Assembly: GCA_951804985.1 (NCBI GenBank)
Contig: OX638136.1
Span: forward strand, 2,731,852-2,795,851
Direction of reading: 5' to 3'
Length of the DNA stretch: 64,000 bases
Origin: Dryomyza anilis
Lineage: Eukaryota > Arthropoda > Insecta > Diptera > Dryomyzidae
The notes beneath the pieces were generated by a model. The model saw nothing but the letters and a program-made list of their open reading frames with translations, was not told where the DNA came from and ran no database searches. The position numbers and the translations under genes were made by a program. Positions 20,540 through 32,398 of this stretch are shown here, in pieces (the stretch's first letter is position 1; each line of letters opens with the position of its first letter).

Positions 20540-21340
20540 CCCCTGAAACTTTCGAGGGGTAGGCACTATATATGAATGAAAGAAAGAATCATAAGGATTC
20601 CAACGACGTATACCACATGTCTGGTGGAGACATGTTTAAGGATATAATGCTCATAATAAGTGGTATCTTTGGCAACACTTAGGAGGTCTCCTGAAACTTT
20701 CGAGGGGTAGTGACCATATACGATTGCAAGTTAGGACCATGAGGATTCCAATAACGTATGCCACATGTCTGGAGGAGACTGCTCTTGGAAGTTATAGCCG
20801 TTTCCATAGGGACATGATTAAGGATATAATGCTTATAATAAGTGGTATCTTTGGCACCACTTGGGAGGTCTCCTAAACCTTTCGAGGGGTAGTGACCATA
20901 TACGTTTAAAAGGTAGGACCATGAGGATTCCAATGACGTATCCCACATGTCTGGAGGAGACGTATCTTGGAAGTTATAGCCGTTTCCATAGGGACATGTT
21001 TAAGGATATTATGCATGTAATAAGTGGTAGCTTTGGCACCACTTGACAGGACTCCTGAAACTTTCGGGGTAGTGACCATATATGAATGAAAGGTAGGATC
21101 ATGAGGATTCTAACGACATATCCCTTATCTCTGGAGGAGACGAATCTTGGAAGTTATAGCTGTTTCCATAGGAACATGTTTAAGAATACTGGGCATATAA
21201 GGTGGTATCTTTGACACCACTTGGGAGGTCTCCTGAAACTTTCGAGGGGTACTGAATGAAAGGTAGGATCATGAGGATTCCAACGACGTATCCCACATGT
21301 CTGGAGGAGACGGATCTTGGAAGATACGACCGTTTCCCAA
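20540..21340 (-). repeat. ~180-bp tandem units in the right foldback arm
   Basis: Repeated blocks contain GTCTGGAGGAGACGGATCTT, GTTATAGCCGTTTCCATAGG, and ATAAGTGGTATCTTTGGCA. Units vary by small indels. Several short ORFs are repeat by-products. Confidence 0.85.
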
Positions 21341-21518
21341 AGGACTTTGCTTTCATTTTAATTCGCCAATTTGGGTTTAAAAAAATAAAACGACTATCGT
21401 TAAAAACGCGTAAAATTACAAATAATCAAAATATTTTCAATATTAACATAGGTTCCACATACGTTCGACATCTGTTAAGTCATAACATTTATGGATATCT
21501 TCACACACATGTTTTTAG

Positions 21519-21660
21519 CGATATTTTAGTGTTCTTTTTAGAGTTCTTTTAGAGATTTTTTTAGTGTTTTTTTTAGTGTTTTTTTAAAGTTTTTTTTTGT
21601 GTTTTTTTAGAATTTTTAAAGAGTTTTTTTTTTGTGTTATTTTAAAAATTATAAAAAAAG
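21519..21660. repeat. T-rich degenerate repeat
   Basis: Irregular repeats of TTTTTAGTGTT / TTTTTAGAGTT next to the foldback target site. No gene. Confidence 0.6.
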
Positions 21661-21699
21661 GAAGGGTTTCTGTACCAGAGGTTTTGTGGCGCCTCCACC

Positions 21700-22130
21700 A
21701 AGTGATCGAAGTGGATTAGGTCCCGCCCTCTTAAAGTTGGCGGAAATCGCGTTTTTGTACCAACTTTTTTCATCGCTGAAATCGATAGCGGAGGTCGAGT
21801 AAGGGATGTAGCCACCCAGAGGGTGTAGGCCACGCCCACTCCAAGTGGGCGGAAATCGCCTTTTTGTACCAACTTCTTTTTATTGCGGAATTCGATAGAG
21901 GACGTCGAGAAATGAATGTAGCCACCAAGAGGCGTAAGCCCCGCCTACTCCAAGTGGGCGTAAATCGCCTTTTTGTACCAACTTTTTTTTATTGCGGAAT
22001 TCGATAGAGGAGGTCGAGGAATGGATGTAGCCACCCAGAGGGGTAAGCCCCGCCTACTCCAAGTGGGCGTAAATCGCCTTTTTGTACCAACTTTTTTGTA
22101 TTGCAGAATTCGATAGATGTCCTGTTTTAT
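21700..22130 (+). repeat. 109-bp minisatellite, about four copies
   Basis: AAATCGCxTTTTTGTACCAACT starts at 21744, 21853, 21962 and 22071, exactly 109 bp apart. Each unit has GGATGTAGCCACCCAGAGG and CCAAGTGGGCG. A 76-codon minus-strand ORF here is repeat-derived. The inverted motif GGTACAAAAAGGCGATGTCC recurs downstream at 22300 and 22466. Confidence 0.9.
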
Positions 22131-22254
22131 AAATGTTTCCAGTTCATCGGAAAACTTGATTAACTTTTATTTTCCGTTGGAAGAAAAACAATCCGACGAC
22201 CTTCCGTTCATAGCGAAACTCGCTTGGCCTGATTGACTTTTTTTATATTTGAAA

Positions 22255-22586
22255 TTTATAAAATATATTAGAAATACAAATAGATAAAATAAAAAAAAGT
22301 TGGTACAAAAAGGCGATGTCCGCCCACTTGGAGTGGGCGTGGCGTACCCCTCATTTTGATAATCCTAACTATCATAATTACTCCTACTTTAAAATTTCCC
22401 ATGTGATCTAACCTTCCCAATTTATAAAATATATTAGAAATACAAATAGATAAAATAAAAAAAAGTTGGTACAAAAAGGCGATGTCCGCCCACTTGGAGT
22501 GGGCGTGGCGTACCCCTCATTTTGATAATCCTAACTATCATAATTACTCCTACTTTAAAATTTCCCATGTGATCTAACCTTCCCAA
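22255..22586 (+). repeat. 166-bp tandem duplication
   Basis: Two essentially identical copies start TTTATAAAATATATTAGAAA at 22255 and 22421 and end CCATGTGATCTAACCTTCCC. The tail resembles GTGACCTAACTTTCCCAA at 58244-58261, marking a dispersed family. Two nearly identical minus-strand ORFs are by-products. Confidence 0.9.
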
Positions 22587-22589
22587 CTG

Positions 22590-23580
22590 GTTCATGTTAG
22601 GTTTGTGTTTTCGTAGTGTTCGTATCAAAGAACAGTACAATACAGTAAGGTACAGTACGTTAGTGTTTTTTTTCGATATCTGTGCCATTTGAATAAACTG
22701 AGTATGCCATTCAAAATAGCACATATGTGTGATTCATATAGGAGTAATAGAAATGATAAGTATTAACAGTATGTATTAACAGTTTATTGATGATATCCAA
22801 ACGAATGTAGAAAGCTGCTAATGCATAATACGGCTTATGCTTCGATGGAATCCGATGTATTTATTGAAAATAGTTTTCTAACATATATTAAATAAATTTG
22901 CATCTAAATTGTGAATTTGTAAACGTCTTTAATCGGTTTTTATCATATAAGAAGAACAAAGGGCATTAAAGATATAATTGTCTAAAATGTCCGCAAAACA
23001 CGTGTACATATAGTGATGATAATAAGAAGGTACAAGAACAAGATGTGGTCCTGCCTAAAACATTTAGGTCCAAGTTACATTGTAGCGAGTTTTTTTTTGT
23101 ACCTCCTTTATTTTTTAAAAGAAAAAAAGCACATGTTTCGCCGCATAATGCATGTAATTGCACTCATCATCACTCATATTTGCGTCTTAATTTGAGAACA
23201 AATGCATTAAAACTTGCATAAAAACAATTATTATACTATTTAACTTCTTTTTCTAGGCACACACTTGCACTTTTAAAAATGTGGTTTCACTTGCACTTTT
23301 TTAATGATTTTTAAATATATGCATTATTTTAATCATCACTATTTATACCTATGTTTTTATTAATTTTGTATTAAATCTAAATAAATTGCGGAAGATATTC
23401 TTTTGTTGTTTATATTTATTTAATTTTGACAAATTTATTTGACATAAAATATCATTTACAAAACACACCACAAAGTTCACCTCAATGTTTTCACATTTAG
23501 AATAAGAATCGCATTATTTACATTTGTGAAGTGATAAAATGTAAACTTGAAATAAAAATGAATATGATAAAATTTTGATC
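22590..23580. other. AT-rich spacer
   Basis: No convincing gene. Short mutually overlapping ORFs on both strands near 23000-23190 lack any recognisable motif. It leads up to the right 29-bp inverted repeat. Confidence 0.5.
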
Positions 23581-23609
23581 ACTTCACCGCTTCACAGATC
23601 GAGAATCGA
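23581..23609 (-). repeat. 29-bp inverted repeat, right copy
   Basis: Perfect reverse complement of 13275-13303; begins ACTTCACCGCTTCACAGATC. Confidence 0.85.
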
Positions 23610-24060
23610 CCCCCAGAAGACGTTTAAGAGAAATGTCAAGTGTAAATTAAGTATTTAGAATATTATAAAATATTTACATTACTTAAATATTTCTAAATGT
23701 TACTCCTGACTACATATTTGGAAAATATATTGATTTTTTTTACCGCATTTTATTTTTCATTTAGTTGATAAAAAAATTAATTTTCATACTAATAGTATGA
23801 ATTATTTTATTATACACTAGAGGGTCCGGAGTTCGGATTATCAGTGTGTATTTTCTTTTATATATTTGATTTTTATATTTTTTATATTATTTAGAATGTT
23901 TAAACATTTTTTATTCATAACTTTAGAAAAATCTCCCTATCTCTATAACAAAAAAAACCGAAATATAATTAAATATAGTTTTCAAAGCTCTCTTTTTTAA
24001 ATTAAAAAACAAATAAATTAAATTTTAATTATTTACCATTTTGGTTACTTTTCCCTCTCG
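23610..24060. other. AT-rich spacer, probably decayed retroelement leader at its right end
   Basis: No gene seen. From about 24050 the minus strand reads purine-rich leader-like sequence that continues into the primer-binding site at 24116-24132. Confidence 0.4.
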
Positions 24061-24132
24061 TCCTCCTTCCTTCGTTCTTCTTTCCACTCTCGGTCGTTGA
24101 GAGGTTGGTACCAACCTACCAGCTGCGCCAAA
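24061..24132 (-). promoter_or_regulatory. Gypsy-type primer-binding site and leader
   Basis: On the minus strand the LTR end is followed by TTTGGCGCAGCTGGTAGG, a tRNA 3'-end complement of the TGGCGCAG type seen in gypsy/17.6-like elements, then CTCTCAACGACCGAGAGTGG. The same arrangement recurs at 53390-53422 and 59943-59961. Confidence 0.65.
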
Positions 24133-24969
24133 TGTTGTAAAGTTTTCGTTGATTTATTTTACATATATTGATTTATTTTACAATTTAATTAATCAAAAGA
24201 CACTTTTTAATTTTAGAGTTGAAAAAACACTTTTATTATTTTAGTACCTCCGCCTGAGGTTTGTTTAACTACAATGTTTTAAATTGCAACAAAAGGTATT
24301 AACAATACCTTCGTTGCAAGATTTTCTTAAATTCTATTTTCACAATGTTCTAGTGAATTTTCACTCTCACTCAATTTTGGTGTACGTGACTTTTGAAGAA
24401 AGTCCGACTTGCAGTTTTTGGCTGACACCAATTGCGAAATAGTATAATTGTTGGAGAACCGCTGCTTTGCTTATTTTAACATAGACCCAAAATAATGCAA
24501 TGGAAAATTGTATTGCAAAAGGTGTGGTCTTTGTAAAGCTTTAACGCTTTGCCAAATTATTGCCAGCTTCTGTTAAATTGCAACAAAAGGTATTAACAAT
24601 ACCTTCGTTGCAAGATTTTCTTAAATTCTATTTTCACAATGTTCTAGTGAATTTTCACTCTCACTCAATTTTGGTGTACGTGACTTTTGAAGAAAGTCCG
24701 ACTTGCAGTTTTTGGCTGACACCAATTGCGAAATAGTATAATTGTTGGAGAACCGCTGCTATGCTTATTTTAACATAGACCCAAAATAATGCAATGGAAA
24801 ATTGTATTGCAAAAGGTGTGGTCTTTGTAAAGCTTTAACGCTTTGCCAAATTATTGCCAGCTTCTGTTAACTGTGCAAGCTAACTTGAAAGAGGTAGCTT
24901 TAGCGCTTTGCCAAATTATTATCATTGTGAAGCTTTGGGACAATGCTATGAACATGTTGCTGTACAACA
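24133..24969 (-). mobile_element. Gypsy-like LTR with a 294-bp internal duplication
   Basis: Plus-strand reading begins TGTTGTAAAG and ends TGTACAACA, a 7-bp terminal inverted repeat TGTTGTA/TACAACA, and abuts a primer-binding site at its left, so the element is oriented on the minus strand. A 294-bp stretch starting AAATTGCAACAAAAGGTATT occurs twice in tandem (24281 and 24575), with one visible difference (GCTTTGC versus GCTATGC). No internal genes of this element remain beyond the short leader on the left. Confidence 0.6.
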
Positions 24970-25385
24970 TGAGTTCAACATGATATAAAAACATTATGCG
25001 CTCAACATGTGTACAGCAACATCCAAAACTAAATGAATAGTGAAGAACCACAAAGAAAAGAAAAATGTGTGAGCTAATTAACAACACTAGATCCGTTTTT
25101 TTCAATTTTTTGTAAAACCGAATTTGAAACTGGAAGCGTTATTTTATTTTTTATGGAACCGGAACTGGAACAGATATCCAGAACCATTACGAAATTAATT
25201 AGATCAGAAATTAATATACCTAAAAAATAATAATTAAATCAATTTGGACTAAGTTACACATGTGGACAATGGTATTTTAAAAAATATTGAGCTTTGCAAA
25301 TTTTATTTATACATTTCGATTGTCATACAAAATATGTTTTGTATTTTTGACAAATATTTCATTAACTCATTTCTGAAAAGATGTA
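24970..25385. other. AT-rich spacer
   Basis: No gene seen; an 84-codon minus-strand ORF overlaps the LTR end and has no recognisable motif. Confidence 0.45.
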
Positions 25386-25387
25386 TA

Positions 25388-26027
25388 CACTCTCAAAAAT
25401 ATATTGTTGCTTTTTAACAATATGAAATTGTCATTTCATTATACAGTGATTAGGTGGCACCTCTATCTTCTGACATTCAAAAACATGTGAAATTAATTTG
25501 TTGTTTACTTTAAAATTTTTAAAAATCAAACAAAATGTAAGTTATAATTTAATAATTTTATTATTAATTGATTATTGCAACTTTATTAATTTTGTTTAGA
25601 TGCGGGAGTGACCACAAATATAGCGCTCCTCAAGACAGATGTCTTCTGGACCAATAGATTGGCGCTGAAAAAAATAATCAAGGGGCAGAGAGGAAATCTG
25701 GATGTCAGCAAACAGCTCTTCCTGTACCTGATCTACTACATTCAAGCTCTTGACGAAACATGAGGAAAAATCTCGCAAAAGAAGATCCATGCACTCCGAA
25801 TTCATGAAATTTAATTTATTACTAATTAAAAATATAAAAAACATTCATGTAACTTTTTATATTTTATTCATTGACAATATCGATTGTTATCAAAACAATA
25901 GAATGACGTTTGAATAACAATCTAATTGTCAAACCGACAATAATTTGACAATTTGATCATGAGATCTATTTTGAACATCAAGATTGTTACAATATTGTCG
26001 GAAATGACAATATATTTCTGAGAGTGT
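25388..26027. mobile_element. TA-flanked element with captured exon-like interior
   Basis: Inverted ends CACTCTCAAAAATATATTGT and ACAATATATTTCTGAGAGTG (one mismatch), flanked by TA on both sides (25386-25387 and 26028-26029), suggest a Tc1/mariner-type non-autonomous element of 640 bp. The central 25600-25850 is less AT-rich than its surroundings and has an 82-codon minus-strand ORF with IQISSLPLDYFFQRQSIG. On the plus strand it is preceded by a splice-donor-like AAATGTAAGTT (about 25530) and an acceptor-like TTTTGTTTAG (about 25599). It may be a captured host gene fragment; the source is unknown. Confidence 0.5.
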
Positions 26028-26139
26028 ATTATAATTAATGTTGACGTTTTACTTACGTTTAAGTAAGATCGTGTCCCCGTGAGGAAACTTAAATACGATT
26101 ATGAAACCATGCGACTTTATAAATGTCAATTCCCATATA

Positions 26140-26143
26140 ATTA

Positions 26144-26221
<78 letters not shown>
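26140..26221. repeat. (AT)n microsatellite
   Basis: Pure (AT)n preceded by AATATATATATATACATATA. It precedes the first copy of a duplicated LTR-like block. A comparable array separates the two copies at 26548-26647. Confidence 0.95.
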
Positions 26222-27033
<812 letters not shown>

Positions 27034-27690
27034 TGCTGGTGACTACCTCGTACACATCAAACTCGTAGTAGTAGCGGTTGGAGGCGTTAACTCCCCAATA
27101 GTGGTTGGAGGCATTAACTCCCCAAATAGTAGTAGTAGCGGTTGGAGGCATTATCTTCCCAAATAGTAGGAAGTAGTGGTTGGAGGCATTAACTCCCCAA
27201 ATAGTAAGAAGTAGTGGTTGGAGGCATTAACTCCCCAATTGTAGTTATAGCGGATCGAGGCATTAACTCGGCAAACTAGTATTAAGTTACTTTAAGATTT
27301 AATAAGTATTTCATCATAGCGGCTGGAGGCATTAACTCCCCAAATAGTAGGAAGTAGTGCTTGGAGGCATTAACTCCCCAAATGTAGGTTTAGCGGATCG
27401 AGGCATTAACTCGCCAAACTAGTATTAAGTTACTTTAAGATTTAATAAGTATTTTATTATGGCATTAACTCCCCAAACGTATTAATAGCAGATCGAGGCA
27501 TTAACTCGCCGAACTAGTATTAAGCTTGAATAAGTATTATAAAATAGCGAATAAGATATTAAACCCACTGAAGGGACAATAAAGAAACTGAATAACAATA
27601 CTCAAATAAAACTAATCTTTTCATTTATCTATTTTTCTGTAAACGAAACAAAACCGGCGAGTATACCTCAGCCCGAGAAACTTTGTTACA
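27034..27690 (+). repeat. LTR-like region with GGAGGCATTAACTCCCC minisatellite
   Basis: At 27060-27530 the motif GGTTGGAGGCATTAACTCCC recurs about ten times at ~36-45-bp spacing, within a higher-order ~142-bp repeat (AGCGGATCGAGGCATTAACT at about 27250 and 27391). Then comes AATAAAG and a stretch ending TTTGTTACA at 27690, directly against an RTE fragment. It looks like the 3' part of an LTR, but I cannot define both ends. An 87-codon minus-strand ORF here is repeat-derived. Confidence 0.5.
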
Positions 27691-27720
27691 CGGTGAACGA
27701 GGACAAGACGAAGTACCTAG
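27691..27720 (+). mobile_element. RTE copy 3, left fragment
   Basis: CGGTGAACGAGGACAAGACG followed by AAGTACCTAG matches the RTE coding sequence just after the YADD region. It continues at 53831 after the 26-kb provirus. CTAG at 27717-27720 is the target duplication. Confidence 0.8.
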
Positions 27721-28331
27721 TGTTGTTAGTTAAAAGTCCTTCTACTAGGTCTTGAACTTCCTTGATCCTTTTTATACTTACTGAGTCTTTTTTACTTTCT
27801 TTATATTATTTAAAACAACCGAGTCTTTTTTACTTTAAGACACTTTATTTCGCTTTAAAAGTTGGTTACACTTATACTTAACATTTATTTGTAGACACTT
27901 CAGCTTATCGGAAACAATTGATTCTTAGTCTATACTTAACTTCTACATAACACCTCATATTCTTTTAATTTCACAATAAATTGAGTAATTTCATCATGCT
28001 AAAATAACTTAGTCAGCGTATTTATAATTTCACAATAAATTGAGTACTTTCATCATTCTAAAATAACTAAGTCAGCATTTATTTGTGTGATCTGAGTGAC
28101 CTATTTTACGTGGGCGTGTATACCTGTGCCATGTTAAGCGGTGTGCGCCAAGACAATTAAATGCTGTTTGTGTTTACAATGCATAATGCTTAACCCTAAA
28201 AGTATGCCATAAAGAAAAAAATATTGGTTATGTTATGATGTGGATCATAAGCACGCTGTAAGTTCCACGATTATGATACACAACAGTGGATCATATGTAA
28301 GCTGTGAACTCTACGATTATGATACACAACA
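27721..28331 (-). repeat. 3' LTR of errantivirus A
   Basis: 611 bp, TGTTGTTAGTTAAAAGTCCT ... GATACACAACA on the plus strand. It contains an internal pair GATACACAACAGTGGATCAT / GATTATGATACACAACA near its outer end. The partner LTR at 53423-53830 is shorter because of two internal deletions. Confidence 0.85.
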
Positions 28332-28332
28332 T

Positions 28333-28345
28333 ACCTCCCCTCTTA
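28333..28345 (-). promoter_or_regulatory. Polypurine tract of errantivirus A
   Basis: The minus strand reads TAAGAGGGGAGGTA immediately before the LTR start, the position and composition of a plus-strand primer tract in LTR retroelements. Confidence 0.75.
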
Positions 28346-28703
28346 TTGAAAGAAAAAAAATTATTATTATTAAGAAGAATAATAGTATTTTTTCTTTTGT
28401 ATTATTTTAATTATTTCTGAAGAGAAAATTATTATTAAAAAGAATAATAGGTTTTTCTTTTTACATTGTTTTATGTGGTATAAATTACGTTAAGTTCTAT
28501 TAGTTATGAAGTTATGATCTTTACTTATATAAATTTAAAGGATATTAATAAATTAAGGGTTGTAATTTCCAGTTATATATAATAAAAACCTGGTCCCGAT
28601 GTTTTCGTTGCTGACTGCTGCTGTTCTGCGGTAATAGTTCGATGCGTTGTTGTTGTTTCTGACGTATTGGCTTCTATTTCATGTGACTTCGTTCGTTAAC
28701 TAG

Positions 28704-30655
28704 CTATGGGTGTTGTGGTGTTTGGTTTCTGCGTTGTTGATTTCCGCAATGACTCGGTGGCGATTTCTTGCTGGGAAATGTATTTGACGCCATTTGAAGG
28801 TTTTCCTTAGCCGCTTCTACATCTATTGTTGTTATTGGTGATTTATTTGTATTAAATTCATTGGCTTTTATTGTTGCTTTATTTTTAATTGTCGAGTAGT
28901 AATGTATGTATAATACATATGCTGCTATTATTATTATTAATATCAGCATTAATATGCCGTAAGACATACCGGTTTTCGTTATTTCATTTTGACAATTAAG
29001 TAATTCTTTGTGTTCCTGGTTATCTGTTAATTGTAGTAATATTTCGTCAAAATCGCGATGCCCATCTCTTAATGCTGCTCTTATTTTGCTGTGATCTGAC
29101 ACCAAGATCGGTAACGATGTTTGTGATATATTTGAATATGATAATGATGACTAATTGCCTTGTAAATTTTCTATCATAACCGTATGTTCTTTCTTCTTGT
29201 ATGTTATATTCCTAATGCTTTGATGTGTAAACTCGTATGGCAGTATCATTTCTTTGTTGTGTAAGTTGCAAGCTTCATTTATGAACATCCAACCCAGGCC
29301 GGATAGTGTCAATGTGGCTATATTTGACCTACAAACTGCTTCAAAAAAGGCTGGTGTATTGAATTTATACAACCATGTGTTTGGTGTCCATAGTTTAACT
29401 ACTAGGCCAGAACTCCTTTTGATTGCAACATGTTCACAGATATCTTTAATATCTGTTCTGTGTTGAATCAGCGCGACTTCACATAGTGTGTTGCTAGTTG
29501 TTAGCATGGTTCCTGGACGTTTGCATAGTGTAATTTCTTTGTCTGTATGTTGGCTAACCAAAATGCATTTGCTGTGATCTTCATTCGTTAGACCTATATA
29601 TTTGCTCCGGTCTTCTGGTTCTGATATGTAGTCATATGTTGTTTTAACCAATGCATCCTATTCTTCATTAATATTTGTGGGTATTGGCTAAATTCTATAT
29701 AATGTTAACAACAAATCATCAGGTAGTGGTGTCTTGATGACTATTATTAGGCAGTCTTTTTTTGGAAAACTCGTACTGTTGATGCACGGTGCATTTCGAA
29801 TGATTTGTGTATGAACCACTTCGCCTTTCCTCTTAACGTGAGGCTAGTCAGCATTTCATCTAACTCGCTCTGGTCTATAATTGTCGGGTGTAATCGTCGC
29901 TTGTATAGATCATCTATGATTGCCATTTCCATCAGCTGTTGTCCTTGAATTTCGATTAGGTTTGCATTAATTGTAGATTGAATTTCCAAGGTATCCATCA
30001 TGAATAGTAAATGACTAACTTGTTGGTTTATTTTTTCATTTATGTATTTTTGTGTTCTTATTGTTATGTTTAACACATTTTGCAGATTTTCGACTTCCTT
30101 CAAGGAATTCAGTAAGGGTTCTGCTATCTTGTTATAATTTGATGAAATCACCGTAATTTGTCTTTTCATAATTTCGTATGTTTTATGTTCATTATATTCA
30201 ATATCATTGAGATGTTTATATATAGTCTCTCTTTCTTTATTGTCCATCAGTCCAAAAGCCCAGTTGAGTCCTTCGCCAATGAAATTGAGTGATCTCTTTT
30301 GTCGGTTACTCTTTATTGTGCGCCTAATTATTTCGTCATTATTCTGTAGTGTGGCTATTATTGCCGTGGTCTTCCGTGTTGCTGCTATTCATGATCTTTT
30401 AATGCTGGGTCCGTTTACATTGGTGCTCATTTGTTCGCACATTGTGTTCGCCGTGATTATGTATTTGTTTCTCAGCTCCAGGAAATCGTTCAGTTGTAGC
30501 GGTTTAAACTTGGCTACTATCGTCCATTCATCATTGTAGAACAAAGCATCAGTTGTCTTCTCAAAGAATAATCTTGTATCATTAATTGATGTCTGTGTGA
30601 TGTTGACTGCTTCATTGGCTGCCAGCATCAGGACCAGTGTGACAATTCTAATCAT
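28704..30655 (-). pseudogene. env: Errantivirus A envelope gene (broken)
   Basis: Minus-strand frames in order: 30655-30389 (signal-peptide-like MIRIVTLVLMLAANEAVN), an in-frame TGA at 30389-30391, then the same frame continuing to 29747 with a furin-type site RQKR and a downstream NWAFGLMDN segment; a frameshift; 29651-29151 (Cys-rich ectodomain); an in-frame stop; and 29105-28704 with a membrane segment ILMLILIIIIAAYVLYI and a ~65-residue cytoplasmic tail. This is the layout of errantivirus/baculovirus-F fusion proteins, which mediate membrane fusion. At least two stops and one frameshift disable it. It lies just upstream of the polypurine tract, the usual place for env. Confidence 0.8.
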
Positions 30656-30659
30656 TATA

Positions 30660-32380
30660 TTGGTTTCGCTCTTTATTGCCTATCGTAAAGAGAAAGAGAG
30701 GAAATTCCATTTTTTTTTTACATATTTAATGAAATCCTTGATCATATCATATAGTTTTCTTATAAATATTTCTTATTTTACCTTAATACATCCTGTTAAG
30801 GCTATGACCATAATTATACCTTAATTAGTTATAATAGTTAATTAACATATGTGTCAACATGTACTATATGATATATGTTTGGATATGTTTCTGCATTTTC
30901 GCAATACAAATTGTTTTATTTAGAGTCCCAGTAGTACATGGTTAAATGATAGTCATATTCAACAATACTTAGCTATTTACTCATGCACTAACTAATAATT
31001 ATTTTTTTAAGTATTAAGAAATAAGCGTGCGCGCCTTCTTAGCATTACATAAATGTATTTGCTATATTAAGTTGTTAAATATTTAATTTTGTACATCTCA
31101 ATTGTACTTATTTATTTTCATTAGCGTGTAATGATGAATTTAAAACGTTAGTTAGTTTGTTAGTTTGCTATATTAATGCATATCTGCATTAATATATTTA
31201 GTTTCATGAATGAAAATTGTGTTAATGATAAAAAATATTAGGCAGTTTTGTCGCTGCACTACCGTATCTCGTTTCAGTTCCAGTATGTTAGTGGCTTCTG
31301 CCTGTAAGTGCTGAAGTGCATTTAATCGGTTGGCATATGAATATATTCAAGCCTTCTATATTAATATGAGCTGGGAGCATTGCGCTCTATGAACTTGTTT
31401 GTTAAAATGCCATTGATGTAGGTACTGACCTATCGCAATTTAGCAAATAATTTTTTCATTTTGTTATTTAATGGATTTTAGTCCCTGATTCAATGCTAGT
31501 TATCTTTAATTGATACATAGCTATCTTTTTGTTGACGGATTAGTTTATTCTACATTTATTTTAGACCTGAAAACAGTCTTCATGCTCATTGTTCATTTTT
31601 GTGACCTAGTGTTTTTGGCACCACCCACTTGAGGTTAGTTGCTGTATTAACTATTCCTTGCCTTATTTTATTTTTTTTCTCCTCTGTAGTAATGAGTAGC
31701 GCACCCGATCGAAGAACCTTTACTTTTAACTTAAATTGATTAATTTGCGATTTTTACATGAACTTGTGTTTGTATTTTACGACTTACTCGTTCTTTATAT
31801 ATATATTTTTTTTTTCAAAAAAATATATTTTCTTTGTCAATACATACAACACTGCTAGTCAACACATGGCTATTAAAATAAAAATAAGAACAATAACTTG
31901 TAATAATTTTTATAAATGAATAAAATACATTTATATATTTTAAAATATATTGCTTTTGTCTTATTATTTCATAAAAATTAGGTGTTCTTTCTTTCAGATT
32001 TCAAAAAAAAGAATATATTTTTATTTGTCAGTACATAAAACACTGCTAGTCATTCTCAATATGTAATACTTAGCTATTCTGTCCTGCACGAACTATTTGA
32101 GTTTATTTCAATGATGTTAAAAATTATTGGTTCTTGTTGCAGGCAGCGTTTATTTAATTCTACGTAACTATACTGTTGTATGCTCTTAATGAAATACTGT
32201 TGTATGCTTTTATGAAATGTTTTCGCTTTACCCTTGATACAAATCTCAGTCGAGGTACTTTCAGGCTTATTATTGAAAGTACCTCGAAGGGTCCTACCTA
32301 AACTGGTGAAAATTTATTTTTCTTATTTTGATTTTTTTAGTAAAATTTTATCGCCTACTTTGAATATTATTGGGTGTACT
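30660..32380 (-). other. Integrase-env spacer of errantivirus A
   Basis: About 1.7 kb without an ORF I can recognise. Near 32340-32370 the minus strand encodes remnants of the integrase C-terminus (FKVGDKILLKK). The motif ACAACACTGCTAGTCAACAC / AAACACTGCTAGTCATTC recurs (31848, 32038), comparable to the CTAGC-containing motif repeated in the same region of errantivirus B. Confidence 0.5.
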
Positions 32381-32398
32381 GAGCTATCATAGCTCTGC

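Larger units (their letters stand above)
15254..21509. mobile_element. Foldback-like element with long inverted repeats
   Basis: Two long inverted arms (15254-16953 and 19027-21509) surround a ~2.1-kb centre. The termini read TGTGTGTGAAGATATCC inward from both sides. A direct 9-bp duplication TGTTTTTAG borders the element (15245-15253 and 21510-21518), the size known for Drosophila Foldback elements and for Mutator-like transposons. The arms contain ~180-bp tandem units, two on the left and about five on the right, a hallmark of foldback elements. The inner ends of the arms are nearly identical. No transposase is recognisable. Confidence 0.75.
19027..21509 (-). repeat. Right arm of the foldback-like element
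   Basis: Inverted match to 15254-16953 but longer. It carries a 209-bp miniature insertion (19094-19302), a 215-bp tandem duplication (starts at 19397 and 19612), and about five ~180-bp units marked by CTTTCGAGGGGTAG (near 20555, 20697, 20878, 21059 and 21238) against two on the left. Confidence 0.8.
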
